Source: Fimbriiglobus ruber (GTDB lineage Bacteria > Planctomycetota > Planctomycetia > Gemmatales > Gemmataceae). Taken from it: a stretch of 64,000 nt of DNA. The notes below the pieces were generated by a model. It was given only the letters and a program-made list of their open reading frames with translations, made no database searches and was not told the origin of the DNA. Positions 8,601 through 18,064 of the stretch are shown here, in pieces. Made by a program: the position numbers and the translations under genes. The DNA lies in NCBI RefSeq assembly GCF_002197845.1, contig NZ_NIDE01000017.1, positions 310,001-374,000 on the forward strand, in the 5' to 3' direction. Position 1 is the stretch's first letter. The number at the start of each line of letters is the position of its first letter.

Positions 8601-10578
8601 ACATCAAGCTGGTCGCGGCGACCGACGATCTGGCCAAAGGTCTGAACGACGGCGCACGGCGGGTCGAGGACTTCGCCAACGAGACGAAGAAAGCCGGCTC
8701 GCTCGATCTGGGTAAGGACGTCGGCGCCAAGGTCGGCCGGATGTCGGCCCCACTAGATCAGGCGGCCAAGAAAGCCCAAGATCTCGGTTCGGCCGTCGAC
8801 AAGCTTTCGGGCAAGTCGTTCGGACCCAAGATCACCGGAGCCGTCGACATGTCGGCCGTCCCCAAGGCGATGAAGGCGGCCGAGGCCGCGGCCGGGAATC
8901 TCGGGAAGGTGCCGACCGGGGATCTGGGGCAGACTCTCGCGGCCGACATCGCCAAAGCTCACCCTCAACTCAAGTTGACCGGCGACCGCGTCAAGGAACT
9001 CGGGGGGGCGATCGATGCCATCGCCAAGAAGCCCCCGACCGGCCGGGTCATTGCTAGCGATTTCGCGAAGGCCAATCCGCAACTTCGCCTCACGTCCGAC
9101 CAGGTCCGCGACCTCGGCGGGGTGATCGATACCGTCGCGCGCAAATCGGCGGCCGGATTCGACGCGAAGAACCTGCCGAACCCGTTCAAGGCCCTGAACG
9201 CGGACATCGCGAAAACCCCCGACCACCTCGATAAGACGCAGTCGAAAGTGAAATCGCTCGGCGCGTCCCTGGCTTCGATCGGCGTCAAGGGACTCGTCGC
9301 GGGGTTCGCGACGGGCGGCATCGGGCTTGCGGCGATGTTCGGGGGCGACATCCTCGGCGGGATTACGGACTTCACCGTCGGTGCTGTGGAAGCGGCGGCC
9401 GACGCCGAGAAAACGTCCCTCGCGTTCGAGGTGATGACCGGGAGCGCGGAGAAGGCCGGCGACGTTCTCGGCAAGCTCCGGAAGTACACCGCGGACAGCC
9501 CGCTCGGGACCGGGCCGGTTCTCGACACCGGCAAGATGCTCCTGGCCTATGGGGTCGCGGCCGACCAGGTCGCGCCCACAGTCAAGATGCTCGGTGATGC
9601 GGCCACCGGCGACGCAGAGAAGCTGAAGTCGATCGCCCTGGCCTACGGGCAGGTGATGACGGCCGGCTCGCCGGCGACGACCTCCGCCAGTTCAACGCGG
9701 CCGGCGTCCCGTTGCCGGAGGCGCTCGCCAAGACGATGGGCAAACCCGTCGAAGCCATGAAGCACATCGTCTCCGAAGGGCACGTTGGGGCGGCCGAGGT
9801 GGTGAAGGCGTTCAAGTCGATGACGGAAGAGGGCGGTCGGTTCTACGGAATGTCGGACAAGTACAGCAAGAGCTTCGCGGGCCAGGTGGAACAACTCAAG
9901 GACGGGTACGAAATCCTGAAGCGGGAATTCGGGCAGGCGTTGATCGAGGAGTTGCGGTTGCCCGAGGCGATCGGCGACCTCGGCAAGTTTACCGATCGCG
10001 TCCGAGGGATCACCGCCGACGTGCGCCCCGCAATCGCCATGCGAGGCGACCTAGGCCGGGCCGGCGTGCAGGCCGGGTTTGAGTTGGGCAAGGCGTTCCT
10101 GTTGCTTGAAAAGGTTCAGTTCGACGGCATCCTTCACGCAGTCCCGGCCTTGCGGGATGTGGCAAATTCGGCCCGCGAAGTCATCAAAGATCTGGCCAAC
10201 TTCGAGACCGACCCGATCGAGGTCGCGGTTCTGGGTAAAGTCTTGGCCGCCCAATTTACATTCGGGCTCTCCACCATTGCCGCACGGATCGAAGAGTTGG
10301 CCAAACAAGTCAAAACGGAGTTCGCCGACCCATTCGTCGCCGCAGTCAAAGAAATCAGAAAGGTCGCTGCGGCAGTACGCGAAGTCATCAAGGAAGCGAA
10401 GGGGCGCAAAGCCGACGTGAATGGCAAAATCACCGGAGGAGGAGGAATTTTATACGGCCCGGGGGAGGGAAGCCGACTTACGGACGAGCAACGTAAGCTC
10501 TGGAAGGATGGCAAGATGCCATACGATCCCAAGTTGTATGCGCCTGGAGTTCCCCACGAAAAACGGACAGGGGGTTGA
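8576..10578 (+). pseudogene. Phage tail tape measure protein, frameshifted and truncated by an IS3 element
   Basis: Starts ATG 8576 (MSESIGNLNIKLVAATDDL). The N-terminal half has alternating helix-rich repeats (two spaced KLTGDRVKELGGAIDA / RLTSDQVRDLGGVIDT units at about residues 135-195), followed by a hydrophobic glycine-rich segment (residues 235-270) and the SLAFEVMTGSAEKA region typical of tape measure proteins. The frame breaks near 9668: the sequence ACGGCCGGCTCGCC looks like loss of one 4-base GGCC/CCGG repeat. The correct frame resumes as RLAGDDLRQFNAAG and runs to 10578. The IS3 element begins at about 10565, so the last residues are element-derived. Tape measure proteins set tail length. 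This one, at about 667 residues, would be short and is broken. Confidence 0.8.
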
Positions 10579-10581
10579 GGG

Positions 10582-11442
10582 TTATCCGGGGTGCAACGCT
10601 TCGAAATCCGCTGGCGAGAGGTAACCCAGCGCCGAGTGTCTCCGCACCCGGTTGTCGAACGTCTCGATGTACTCGAAGATGCTGGCCGTCGCCCGCTCGC
10701 GGGTGGCATAATCTTCGTCATGGACTAACTCTTTTTTCAGACGGGCGAAGAAACTTTCCATCGGCGCGTTGTCCCAGCAGTTGGCCCGACGGGTCATACG
10801 GCAGGTGATCCCGTGCGACCCGAGCAGTCGTTGGTCGTGGTCACTGGCGTACGGGCTCCCGCGATCCGAGTGGGCCACCAATGCGGCCCCCGGGAGGCGA
10901 CGGGCGACGGCCATCCCCAGGGCGTCGACGACCAACCGGCTGGTCATCGTCGGGGCCATCGACCCCCCGACCACCGTGCGGCGGAACAGGTCCTCGACCG
11001 CGGCCAGATCGAGCCACCCTTCGCGGGTCGGGATGTCCGTCCTGTCGGCCACCCACGCTTCATTCCGCGCGGGCGGATCGCACGGCCGATCGAGTACGTT
11101 CGCGGCCACCGGGAGGGGGTGGTTGGAGTCCGTCGTCTGGCGGTACTTGCGGGCCGTTTTCGCGGTAATTCCGGCGCCCCGCATGAGCCGGGCCACCGTG
11201 TTCTCGCAGCACTCGTGCCCCTGAGCCACTAACTCCGCATGCATCCGGGGGCGGCCGTACCGGGCGTGGACCTCGGCGTGGACGGTGCGGATCGCGGCGG
11301 TCAATGTCTCCCGTCGTTGCTCCTGCGGGCTCCCCTCCCGGTCCCGCCACGCGTAGTACCCGGCCGTCGACACCCCGAGGACATCGCACATCCTCGTGAC
11401 CGCCCACTCGTCCGCGTGGTCGTCGATGACGGCGTACCTCAT
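10582..11442 (-). CDS. IS3 orfB, DDE integrase-type transposase
   Basis: About 286 residues from ATG 11442; the open frame extends upstream to 11607, so the OrfAB fusion can form by -1 slippage at the A7G run. The rve core is visible: WVADRTDIPTREGWLDLAAVEDLFRR (first Asp, usually TDIT), ALVAHSDRGSPYAS (second Asp) and ANCWDNAPMESFFARLKKE (Glu). The C-terminus HSALGYLSPADFEA is typical of IS3. It appears intact, so this IS3 may still be active. Confidence 0.9.
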   Translation of the reverse strand: MRYAVIDDHADEWAVTRMCDVLGVSTAGYYAWRDREGSPQEQRRETLTAAIRTVHAEVHARYGRPRMHAELVAQGHECCENTVARLMRGAGITAKTARKYRQTTDSNHPLPVAANVLDRPCDPPARNEAWVADRTDIPTREGWLDLAAVEDLFRRTVVGGSMAPTMTSRLVVDALGMAVARRLPGAALVAHSDRGSPYASDHDQRLLGSHGITCRMTRRANCWDNAPMESFFARLKKELVHDEDYATRERATASIFEYIETFDNRVRRHSALGYLSPADFEALHPG

Positions 11443-11735
11443 CGCGACTCCCGGGCAAAGAGTGCCGTAGCTTTTTTTAAGATGTCCCGCTCGGTCGTGA
11501 GGCGAGCCACCTCGGCCTTGAGTCGACGGACTTCGTCCTCCGCGGGTGGTACGTGTCCGTGACCCGGGAAGGCCTCGGGTCCGTCGGCCGCGAGGGTCAC
11601 CTTCCACCGCCGGAGGAACTCGGTGCCGAGGCCCAGACTGCGAGCCGCCTCGGCCACCGACTGCCCTTTTCCGGTGACCAGTTTCACGGCGGCGACTTTG
11701 AATTCGCGCGTGAACGTCCGTCGCGTTTCTGCCAT
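11439..11735 (-). CDS. IS3 orfA, HTH subunit
   Basis: 98 residues: MAETRRTFTREFKVAAVKLV with the HTH_Tnp_1 signature (SVAEAARSLGLGTEFLRRW) and a leucine-zipper-like tail (VRRLKAEVARLTTERDILKKA). OrfA binds the terminal inverted repeats and dimerises. Near its end TTA AAA AAA G (A7G, 11471-11478 region) is the canonical site where a -1 frameshift produces the OrfAB transposase. The downstream frame reads ...HLKKSYGTLCPG. Confidence 0.9.
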   Translation of the reverse strand: MAETRRTFTREFKVAAVKLVTGKGQSVAEAARSLGLGTEFLRRWKVTLAADGPEAFPGHGHVPPAEDEVRRLKAEVARLTTERDILKKATALFARESR

Positions 11736-11809
11736 GGGTATCTCCTGTGAGTCAAGAGTACCCCTTAACTTGGTGTCCGCAACTCGTGGGGAGGTTCACA
11801 CCCCGCCCG

Positions 11810-13179
11810 TCAACGCATCCGAGAACTCGAGCAACAACTCCCCCCCCGCCCGCCGCCAAGCTCGATCAGCCGTTCTCCGTGCGGGCCGAAGAACAGCGAC
11901 AGCAGGCCCGCTCGAACAAGCCCCGAACGAAGAAGAAACCGAAGCGACATGGGCGGGTCACGACCGCGGACACGATCGCCCGTGCGGAACGCACCGAACC
12001 GGTCTTCCCGGCCGCCGGTCCCACGTCCGCCCGGTGTGGCGGTTCGAGAGCGGACGCGCGGTCCTGGTCGCGTACGAGGTGTATCGCGGACCCAAGAACC
12101 AGTGCGGCCGGATTCCCGGGGTGTTCGGCCGCAGTGACTTCGCGGTCGCGATCGTCGTCGCGATCGCATTCCTGGTTCACTGTGTCGGCCTGTCGTTCGA
12201 CAAAGTGTGCCAGGTGTTGACATTCTTCCAACAACTCCGGCTACCGAAGGCCCAAGCCGACGCCTTGCTTCGTCAGTTATCCCGACACTGGGAGAAGGAT
12301 TTCGATACCCTGTGTACCCTGTTGGCCCACTCGGCGGTCGTCCACGCGGACGAGACGCGGGGAGCTTGAACAGCGTGTGGGCGTTCCTGTCCGAGCGGGC
12401 TCGGGTCCTAATCTTCGGAGTGCATCAGGACGCCGGGACACTGAAGACCATTCTCGATCCGGCGACGTGCGAGGGCGTCCTGGTCCGCGACGACGCGGCC
12501 GTGTACGCGAACGTCACGCTCGCGCAAAAGTGCTGGGCGCATCTGCTGCGGACAGCGATCAAGCTGACCCTGTAGGAACCGAACAACGAGAGATACCGGA
12601 CGTTCACCGACCAGTTGTTGGCGATTTACCGGGCGGCGGGTCGAGCGCGGGACGACGGCCGGTTGCGGGACGCCGGCCGGACCGTGCGGGTCGAGGGTCT
12701 CGAGCAGCGGGTGTACGACCTGTGTTCGCCGCAGTGGCTGGCGGACGAGCCGCCGGGTGAGGGCTGCCGGAACGAGTACCGCTTGCTGGTGAACGAACTC
12801 ATGCGCCTGTCATTGGCCGAGGAGTTGTTCCCGTTCGTGACCGCTCCGGCCGTAACGCAACCGAACGGCACGACGACCCCGGTCGCAGGGACGAACAATG
12901 AGGCCGAGCGGACGCTCCGGGGGTCGGCGGACGCGCGGAAGACAGGTCGGACGAGCAAGACCCCGGCGGACAATCCTGATGCGTGTGCTGCGTGTGCTGG
13001 AATCATTGCGGTTATACTTGACGGAATTTACGTTGGCGAGTGTGATCGGAGAGGTGAATCGGTGGCTGGTGGTCGGGCCAACTTGCTTTGAAGAGTTGCT
13101 GATCAAACTGAAGATTCCACGTCCCGAAGACTCGATCCCGGATCGCATCTTTCCCAAAGTCGATAGGGCCGCCACGTAG
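11810..13179 (+). pseudogene. IS66 transposase, heavily decayed
   Basis: Plus-strand frames together spell an IS66 TnpC: a proline- and arginine-rich linker (about 11810-12050), DDE parts (VWRFESGRAVLVAYEVYRG, AIVVAIAFLVHCVGLSFDKV, VVHADETRG), then AVYANVTLAQKCWAHLLRTAIKL, NNEAERTLRGSADARKTGRTSKT and a C-terminal tail. At least four breaks are present: near 12060, after 12369, a stop at 12573-12575, and near 12970. No clear ends or target duplication were found. It is older than the IS66 copies at 49.6 and 56.9 kb. Confidence 0.75.
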
Positions 13180-13257
13180 AAGCGGGCGCGCGTCAAAACT
13201 GAGAGATTCTCCGGCCGTTCCGCCACGTACAGAATAGACAGCTACCGCAAGAAGACC

Positions 13258-14829
13258 TTACTTGGCTTCCACGAACGGCGGCGGACCTTCCGCTGGCGGG
13301 AAAAGCTGGGCGGGTACGGGCTGCTCGAACGCCTGCCAGCCGCCCCCCAGGGCGCGGTAGATGGCGACCAGGTTGAGGGCCGCGTTGCCGCGGGCGGCGG
13401 CGAGTTGGTCCTGCTGGGTGGCGAGCTGGGCCTGCGTGGTGAACACGCGGTTGAAGTCGGCCCGGCCCTCTTTGTACTGCTCCAGGACCAGTTCCACCGA
13501 CCGCTCGGCCGCGGCGACGCTCCGCTCCAGCGCCTTCACCTGGAGGAGATATTGCACGAACCCGACCTGCGCGTCTTCCACTTCTCGCCCGGCCGTCAGG
13601 ACCGTCTGCTGGTAATCGAGAATGCGCTCCTGGAGCCGGGCGTCCTGAGTGCGGACGTTGTTGAGAATCCGCCCGTAGTTCAGGATCTTCCACTGGAAGT
13701 TCGGCAGGATGAGCCCGGTAAAGCTGTTCTCGGCGAACAGCTGGCGGAAGTCGGTCGCCCCGTAGCCGAGGAAGCCGGTCACGCCGATGCTGGGGTAGAA
13801 GTCGGCCTCGGCCACGCCGATCCGGGCGGACTGGACGGCCGCTTCTCGCAGGGCCCGGCGGACGTCCGGCCGCCGCTCCATCAGCCCCGCCGGGATGCCG
13901 ACCGCGACGGTCGGCGGGGCCACCGGGAGCGGACCCTGGTTGAGCTTCGGGAGCAGGTCGGTGACGGGTCGGCCGAGTAGGACGCAGAGCCGGTTACTCG
14001 CCTGCCGCAACCCGACTTCCAGCGGCGGGATCGTGGCTTCCGTCTGGGCCAGGTTCGCCTGCGCCTGGGCCACATCCAACCCGGTCGCCCGCCCCTCGGC
14101 CAACCGGGCCTCGGCGATTTTGAGCGACCCCTTCTGCGCCTCGACGTTTTGGCGGGCGTACGTCAGGCGCTGCTGGAAGGTGCGGACCTGGACGTAATTC
14201 GAGACCACGTCGGCGGTCAAAATGACTTGCGCGTCGTGAACGCCCTCGACCGCCGAGTTGACCTCGGCGTTGGCCGATTCCACGGTCCGGCGGTAGCGCC
14301 CCCAGAAATCGAGTTCCCAGGATGCGTTGAACCCGGTCGTCCACAAGTTGATGTACGACGACCCGGTGCTGCCGGCCGGCGGGGTGCCGACGAGTGGGCC
14401 GAGGAAGTTCCCGTTCGGCCCGAGCTGGGTGTGGAGGTACGCCCCCTGGAGCTGTTGGGATTGCGGAAAGAGGTTCCCGGCCGCGACGTTCCGCTGAGCC
14501 CGCGCCTGAAGGACGCGGGTGGCCGCGGCCTTCAGCGTCAGGTTCTCGTTCGCGGCCGTGGTGACGAGATCGGTCAACTGCGGGTCGTTAAAGACGCCCC
14601 ACCAGGCGGGGTCGGGCGGGGACGACGAGAGCCGCGGGTTCCCGGCGTCGACCCACTGGTCGGCCGACGCCGCGGATACGGGTTGGAAGTTCGGCCCGAC
14701 CTTGAGGCCGTTGTGTACCCACTCGTGCAGCGACGTGCAGCCGGCCATCAACACCGTAACGGCCCCGGCCCCCAGCTTCCAGCCGGGCCACCGACGACGA
14801 CCGGATAGTCGAACCGATCGAAAACGCAT
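13258..14829 (-). CDS. Outer-membrane efflux lipoprotein (TolC/NodT family)
   Basis: 523 residues from ATG 14829, chosen because GGAGC precedes it and the product begins with a lipoprotein signal ending VLMAGC (Cys31). An upstream in-frame start (14877) lacks these features. The body has two OEP repeats: the first with LTDLVTTAANENLTLKAAATRVLQARAQ, the second with SARIGVAEADFYPSIGVTGFLGYG. Long helical barrels with the family's characteristic QTVLTAGREVEDAQV stretch are also visible. NodT-type proteins trimerise in the outer membrane and export drugs or metals with an RND or ABC inner pump and a membrane-fusion protein. No such partners lie nearby, so the system may be encoded elsewhere. It is convergent to the IS66 remnant and intact. 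Its presence supports a diderm host. Confidence 0.92.
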   Translation of the reverse strand: MRFRSVRLSGRRRWPGWKLGAGAVTVLMAGCTSLHEWVHNGLKVGPNFQPVSAASADQWVDAGNPRLSSSPPDPAWWGVFNDPQLTDLVTTAANENLTLKAAATRVLQARAQRNVAAGNLFPQSQQLQGAYLHTQLGPNGNFLGPLVGTPPAGSTGSSYINLWTTGFNASWELDFWGRYRRTVESANAEVNSAVEGVHDAQVILTADVVSNYVQVRTFQQRLTYARQNVEAQKGSLKIAEARLAEGRATGLDVAQAQANLAQTEATIPPLEVGLRQASNRLCVLLGRPVTDLLPKLNQGPLPVAPPTVAVGIPAGLMERRPDVRRALREAAVQSARIGVAEADFYPSIGVTGFLGYGATDFRQLFAENSFTGLILPNFQWKILNYGRILNNVRTQDARLQERILDYQQTVLTAGREVEDAQVGFVQYLLQVKALERSVAAAERSVELVLEQYKEGRADFNRVFTTQAQLATQQDQLAAARGNAALNLVAIYRALGGGWQAFEQPVPAQLFPPAEGPPPFVEAK

Positions 14830-15087
14830 CCAGCAGCTCCGTCCGCCCGGATCGACTTCCGGCCCCGGTCCGGGCATCCCTGCCCGGAACCGCCGAGGTC
14901 GTCTGAAACAACTATGAAAATCAAAGGCATCGGATACCCGCGGTCTGAGCGAACTGCAAGTATAAAATGATTCCGAGTCGTGAGCAATTTCTTGCCCGAC
15001 TCGTCGAACGGGCTTACCGCAACGAAGTCAATCCACCCCACTTACCTGCGCGATTCTTCGCCCAGCGATTAACAGCCTACGGTTTGC
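14830..15087. promoter_or_regulatory. Upstream region of the efflux lipoprotein gene
   Basis: AT-richer than its surroundings around 14915-14970 (minus-strand promoter expected). A precise -35/-10 cannot be given. Its left neighbour is the transposase fragment ending at 15088, next to a TACGGTTTGCTCATGTTTGG segment (15079-15098) that resembles the inner ends of the two IS1634-like elements. Confidence 0.3.
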
Positions 15088-15579
15088 TCATGTTTGGAAC
15101 TGTTTTTGGTATCGGTCGGCCGTAATCCGCCAAATTTTCATCTTCCCGATCCCGTGTTCGGCCGCGATCCGACGCCGGGATAACTCCCGGTTGTGCTGCT
15201 TCTGGGGGGCCGTCAACCGCCCACCCCGCGGTTTCGTGTGGGGCACCGCCAGGTCCGTCCCGCGAGCGGCCGAATCCCCTGCCTTTGGGACACCGGGCGG
15301 GACCCGGGTGCCAAACCGGTCGTACACCTTCTTGTCGTGTGTCTTGCCGTTCGCGGCCCCGGACACGGCCGCAATCCGGACTGTCTGCTTCTGACCCGGA
15401 GCCTTCTTCTTCCGCACGACCACGATCTGGTGCTTGATCGTGTGCCGCTTCTTCTGGCCCGAGTAATGCGCCCGCTGGTTCGTCTTCGGGCGGCGGATCG
15501 GTTGCTCGGTCGCATCCACGAAGCCGCGGATTCCCGAGCGGATCGAACCGCCCTGCGACCTCAGACTAACCTCGGACAC
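15088..15579 (-). pseudogene. IS5-type (DDE_Tnp_4-like) transposase, C-terminal fragment
   Basis: 163 residues with the catalytic-domain signatures VDATEQPIRRPK, YSGQKKRHTIKHQIVV, KTHDKKVYDR and ELSRRRIAAEHGIGKMKIW, typical of DDE_Tnp_4 (HARBI/IS5-like) transposases. The N-terminal HTH half is missing, so this is a fragment although the remaining frame is open. The 3' end reads directly into a putative inverted repeat at 15079-15098. Confidence 0.75.
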
Positions 15580-15714
15580 CGGTGGGACGGGACCCGGAGC
15601 CGACCGCCCGTCGTGACGGGGAGGGACCGGCGGGGCCTCGAAATCTGGGCCCGAGGGGTTTTTGCGCTTTTTGCGCCTTGCAGCGCGTTTTCTGACAGTG
15701 GACGGACGACGATA

Positions 15715-16048
15715 TCACTGCCGGGGAAAAATGTCGGCGCCGTGGGCCGCGTTTCGTCGACGGGCATCGACTTGCCCGCGCAGGCCGGGCCGGTCGTCGA
15801 GCAGGCTGTTGCGGACATGGGCTTGCGCGAGAGGGCGGTCGCGTCGTGCCCGGCCACGAACTCTAGATGCAGGAGGTACGCGGGTCGGCGCGGACGCGGA
15901 TGACTTTGTCGGCCGCGCCGGAGACCGTCGCGATGTCGGCGTCGATGACGTCGGTGGGGCCCGGCGGCCCGCCGACGAACGCGGGCCAGGATTCGGGGGA
16001 CGTCTCGACCAGCGCTTTCAGTGTCGGGTCGAACGGTTTGGGCGTCAC
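15715..16048 (-). pseudogene. Conserved planctomycete hypothetical protein, frameshifted
   Basis: Starts MTPKPFDPTLKALVETSPESW at 16048, followed by DVIDADIATVSGAADKVIRV, then shifts frame to YLLHLEFVAGHDA and again to AHVRNSLLDDRPGLRGQ. I recognise this order (D-A-T-L-K start, D-S-T-V-S-A-A-A-D, L-H-L-E-F, R-N-L-L) from small proteins abundant in Gemmata-type genomes and related to the Rpn/DUF4351 nuclease-like families. Two breaks near 15885 and 15815 and an early stop mark it as decayed. Confidence 0.6.
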
Positions 16049-16074
16049 GGATCAACCCTCGTCCGGACATGCGA

Positions 16075-17664
16075 TCACCCCACCCGGTCCCGCAGGACCT
16101 CGCGGGCCGCGTTGCGGCCGGCCGCCCCCATGACTCCGCCGCCCGGGTGGGCCGCCGCCCCGCACAGGTAGAGCCCCCGGACCGGCGTCCGGTACTGGGC
16201 AAAACCCGCGACCGGCCGCAGGCTGAACATGCCGGAGGTCGACATCGTTCCCTGCATGATGTTCCCGCCAGTGATGCCCCAGAGCCGCTCCATCTCCGGC
16301 GGCGGGATCACCACCCGGTCGATGACGGACGCCTTGAAGTTCGGGGCGTACTCGTTCAACACGTCGAAGCAGCGGTCGGCGAACTTGTCCTTTTCCGCGG
16401 CCCAGGTCGTGCCCTTGAGGTGGTACGGGGCGTACTGCACGAACATGCTCAGGATGTGCTTGCCCGGCGGGGCGAGAGAACTGTCGAGGGCCGTCGCCAT
16501 CGTGCATTCGAGCATCGGGTCGGCGGCCCACTTGCCGTATTTGGCGTCGTCGTAGGCCCGCTCGATGTAGTCCATGTTCGGGCAGACGTGCATCGTCCCG
16601 TGGTGCTGCGGGCCGACGCCACTGCCGGGGAGCGCCTTGAAGTTCGGCGGCTCGCTCAGGCAGACGTTGATCTTCACCGTCGCCGACGAGTAGTCGATCC
16701 GGTTCACCGCCGCGCGGAAGTCGGCCGGCAGGTCTTTCGGGTCGGTGAGTTTGTTGAACGTCACGTTGGCGTCCGCGCATGACGCGATCCGCGGGGCGGT
16801 GAACTCGGTCCCGTCTTCCAGGGCGACGCCGACGGCCCGGCCGTCGCGGGTGAGGATCTTCGCCACCGCGGCGTTCGTCTTGATCTCCGCGCCGTGCTGT
16901 TTCGCCGCGGCCGCGATGCTGCTACTGATCGTCCCCATCCCGCCGCGGACGTACCCCCACACGCCGCGGACGCCGTTGCACTCGCCCATGACGTGGTGAA
17001 ACAACACGTAAGCGGTCCCGGGCATCGACGGCGCGGCGAACGCCCCGATCACCGCGTCCGTGGCGAGGGTGGCCTTCAACTCGTCCGACTCGAACCAGCG
17101 GTCGAGGACGGGACGAGCGGCCCCGGTCAGCACCTCGATCGCCTCCGCCCCGGCCGTCCGGCCGAGCTTGCGGAACTTCCACGCGATCTTGCCCAGCCGG
17201 TAGAGGTCGCCGACGCCGCCCCACGGGTCGGGCGGCGTCTCGTCGAGGAGCGGTTCGAGGAAGTCGGCTACACGAGTGAGCATGGCCTCGTATTTGGGGT
17301 ACGCGTCGGCGTCCTTCGCGCTGAACTTGGCGATCTCGCGGTGGGTGAGGTCTTTGTCCGGCCCCATGAGCAGGTAGCGGCCGTCGGGGAACGGGGTGAA
17401 CGACGACGGGCTCCGCGGGATCATCTCGAAGCCGTGCTTCTTCAACTCCAGGTCGCGGATGATTTCCGGGCGGAGCAGGCTGTTCACGTAAGCCGCCGTG
17501 GACACCTTGTACCCGGGCCACAATTCCTCGGTGATGCAGCACCCGCCGATGATCTCGCGGCGTTCGAGGACGAGAACCGTGAGCCCGGCTTTCGCCAGGT
17601 AGGCGGCGGTGACGAGCCCGTTGTGTCCGGCCCCGATGATGATGGCGTCGTAAGACTGCGGCAT
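16075..17664 (-). CDS. FAD-dependent oxidoreductase of the phytoene desaturase/PYROXD2 type
   Basis: 529 residues from ATG 17664 (MPQSYDAIIIGAGHNGL); the open frame extends 55 codons further up without family resemblance. The N-terminal Rossmann motif GAGHNGLVTAAYLAKAG (residues 11-27) binds the FAD ADP moiety and leads to the LVLERREIIGG acid. The middle has the substrate-side segments HVMGECNGVRGVWGYVRGGMG and the C-terminus the second FAD motif PVRGLYLCGAAAHPGGGVMGAAG. The length and internal motifs fit the PYROXD2 / carotenoid-isomerase-like amine oxidase superfamily. The substrate is unknown; carotenoid or lipid redox chemistry is plausible. Intact, alone, with a 13-bp hairpin 65 bp upstream. 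Confidence 0.9.
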   Translation of the reverse strand: MPQSYDAIIIGAGHNGLVTAAYLAKAGLTVLVLERREIIGGCCITEELWPGYKVSTAAYVNSLLRPEIIRDLELKKHGFEMIPRSPSSFTPFPDGRYLLMGPDKDLTHREIAKFSAKDADAYPKYEAMLTRVADFLEPLLDETPPDPWGGVGDLYRLGKIAWKFRKLGRTAGAEAIEVLTGAARPVLDRWFESDELKATLATDAVIGAFAAPSMPGTAYVLFHHVMGECNGVRGVWGYVRGGMGTISSSIAAAAKQHGAEIKTNAAVAKILTRDGRAVGVALEDGTEFTAPRIASCADANVTFNKLTDPKDLPADFRAAVNRIDYSSATVKINVCLSEPPNFKALPGSGVGPQHHGTMHVCPNMDYIERAYDDAKYGKWAADPMLECTMATALDSSLAPPGKHILSMFVQYAPYHLKGTTWAAEKDKFADRCFDVLNEYAPNFKASVIDRVVIPPPEMERLWGITGGNIMQGTMSTSGMFSLRPVAGFAQYRTPVRGLYLCGAAAHPGGGVMGAAGRNAAREVLRDRVG

Positions 17665-17728
17665 GGCGGTCCGTGGGATGCAGGGTGGCGGGACGAATAC
17701 GGGATTTGATAGGCGGCCGCCGCGGTAA

Positions 17729-17773
17729 AGCCCACCCGTCGCGAACGGGAGGTCGAGGTCCGACGGGTGGGCT
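17729..17773. terminator. 13-bp perfect inverted repeat
   Basis: AGCCCACCCGTCG (17729-17741) and its exact reverse complement (17761-17773) enclose a 19-base loop. It lies between the start of the FAD oxidoreductase gene (minus) and the intergenic region. There is no T-run, so it may be a factor-independent-like stop for something now lost, or a 5' leader structure. Confidence 0.4.
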
Positions 17774-18064
17774 GCGGCACGGTCACGGTTGCCCCGGCCC
17801 GTACGGCAGCGGCGAACCGGCGCCGTCAATCAGTCGCCGGGTAGGTCTCCCGCTGTCATGTAACACCACCACGCGGCGCCGGCTCGTACCACCGATCCGA
17901 GACGGCGACCGGAGCGGGGGAAATTGCTGCAATTCTCGGGCACGTCCACCCTTGAGCGGGTTGGCCGTGACCACCACGCTAACGAACGGTTGTCGAGGCT
18001 CGTGCAGTTGACGATGTTACTGCCGTATAATTGTTTATGCGATTGAGTTGAATCCTACTGCGCA
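17774..18064. other. Intergenic, nothing recognised
   Basis: About 290 bp between the oxidoreductase leader and the helicase fragment. It becomes AT-rich near 18015-18060. No gene, RNA or repeat could be supported. Confidence 0.3.

Larger units (their letters stand above)
10565..11779 (-). mobile_element. IS3-family insertion sequence
   Basis: Typical orfA/orfB layout on the minus strand with an A7G slippery run. The ends are only loosely defined: CGGACAG at 10565-10571 and TGTCCG at 11774-11779 are mutually inverted. The element ends the tape measure gene. No target duplication can be shown. Confidence 0.7.

Noticed and set aside
13258-14829. Efflux operon
   Set aside because: Only the outer-membrane component is present; no inner pump or fusion protein nearby.
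15561-16202. 213-residue minus frame
   Set aside because: Only a part (YLLHLEFVAGHDA) belongs to a recognisable family; the rest is out of frame, so it is handled as a pseudogene.
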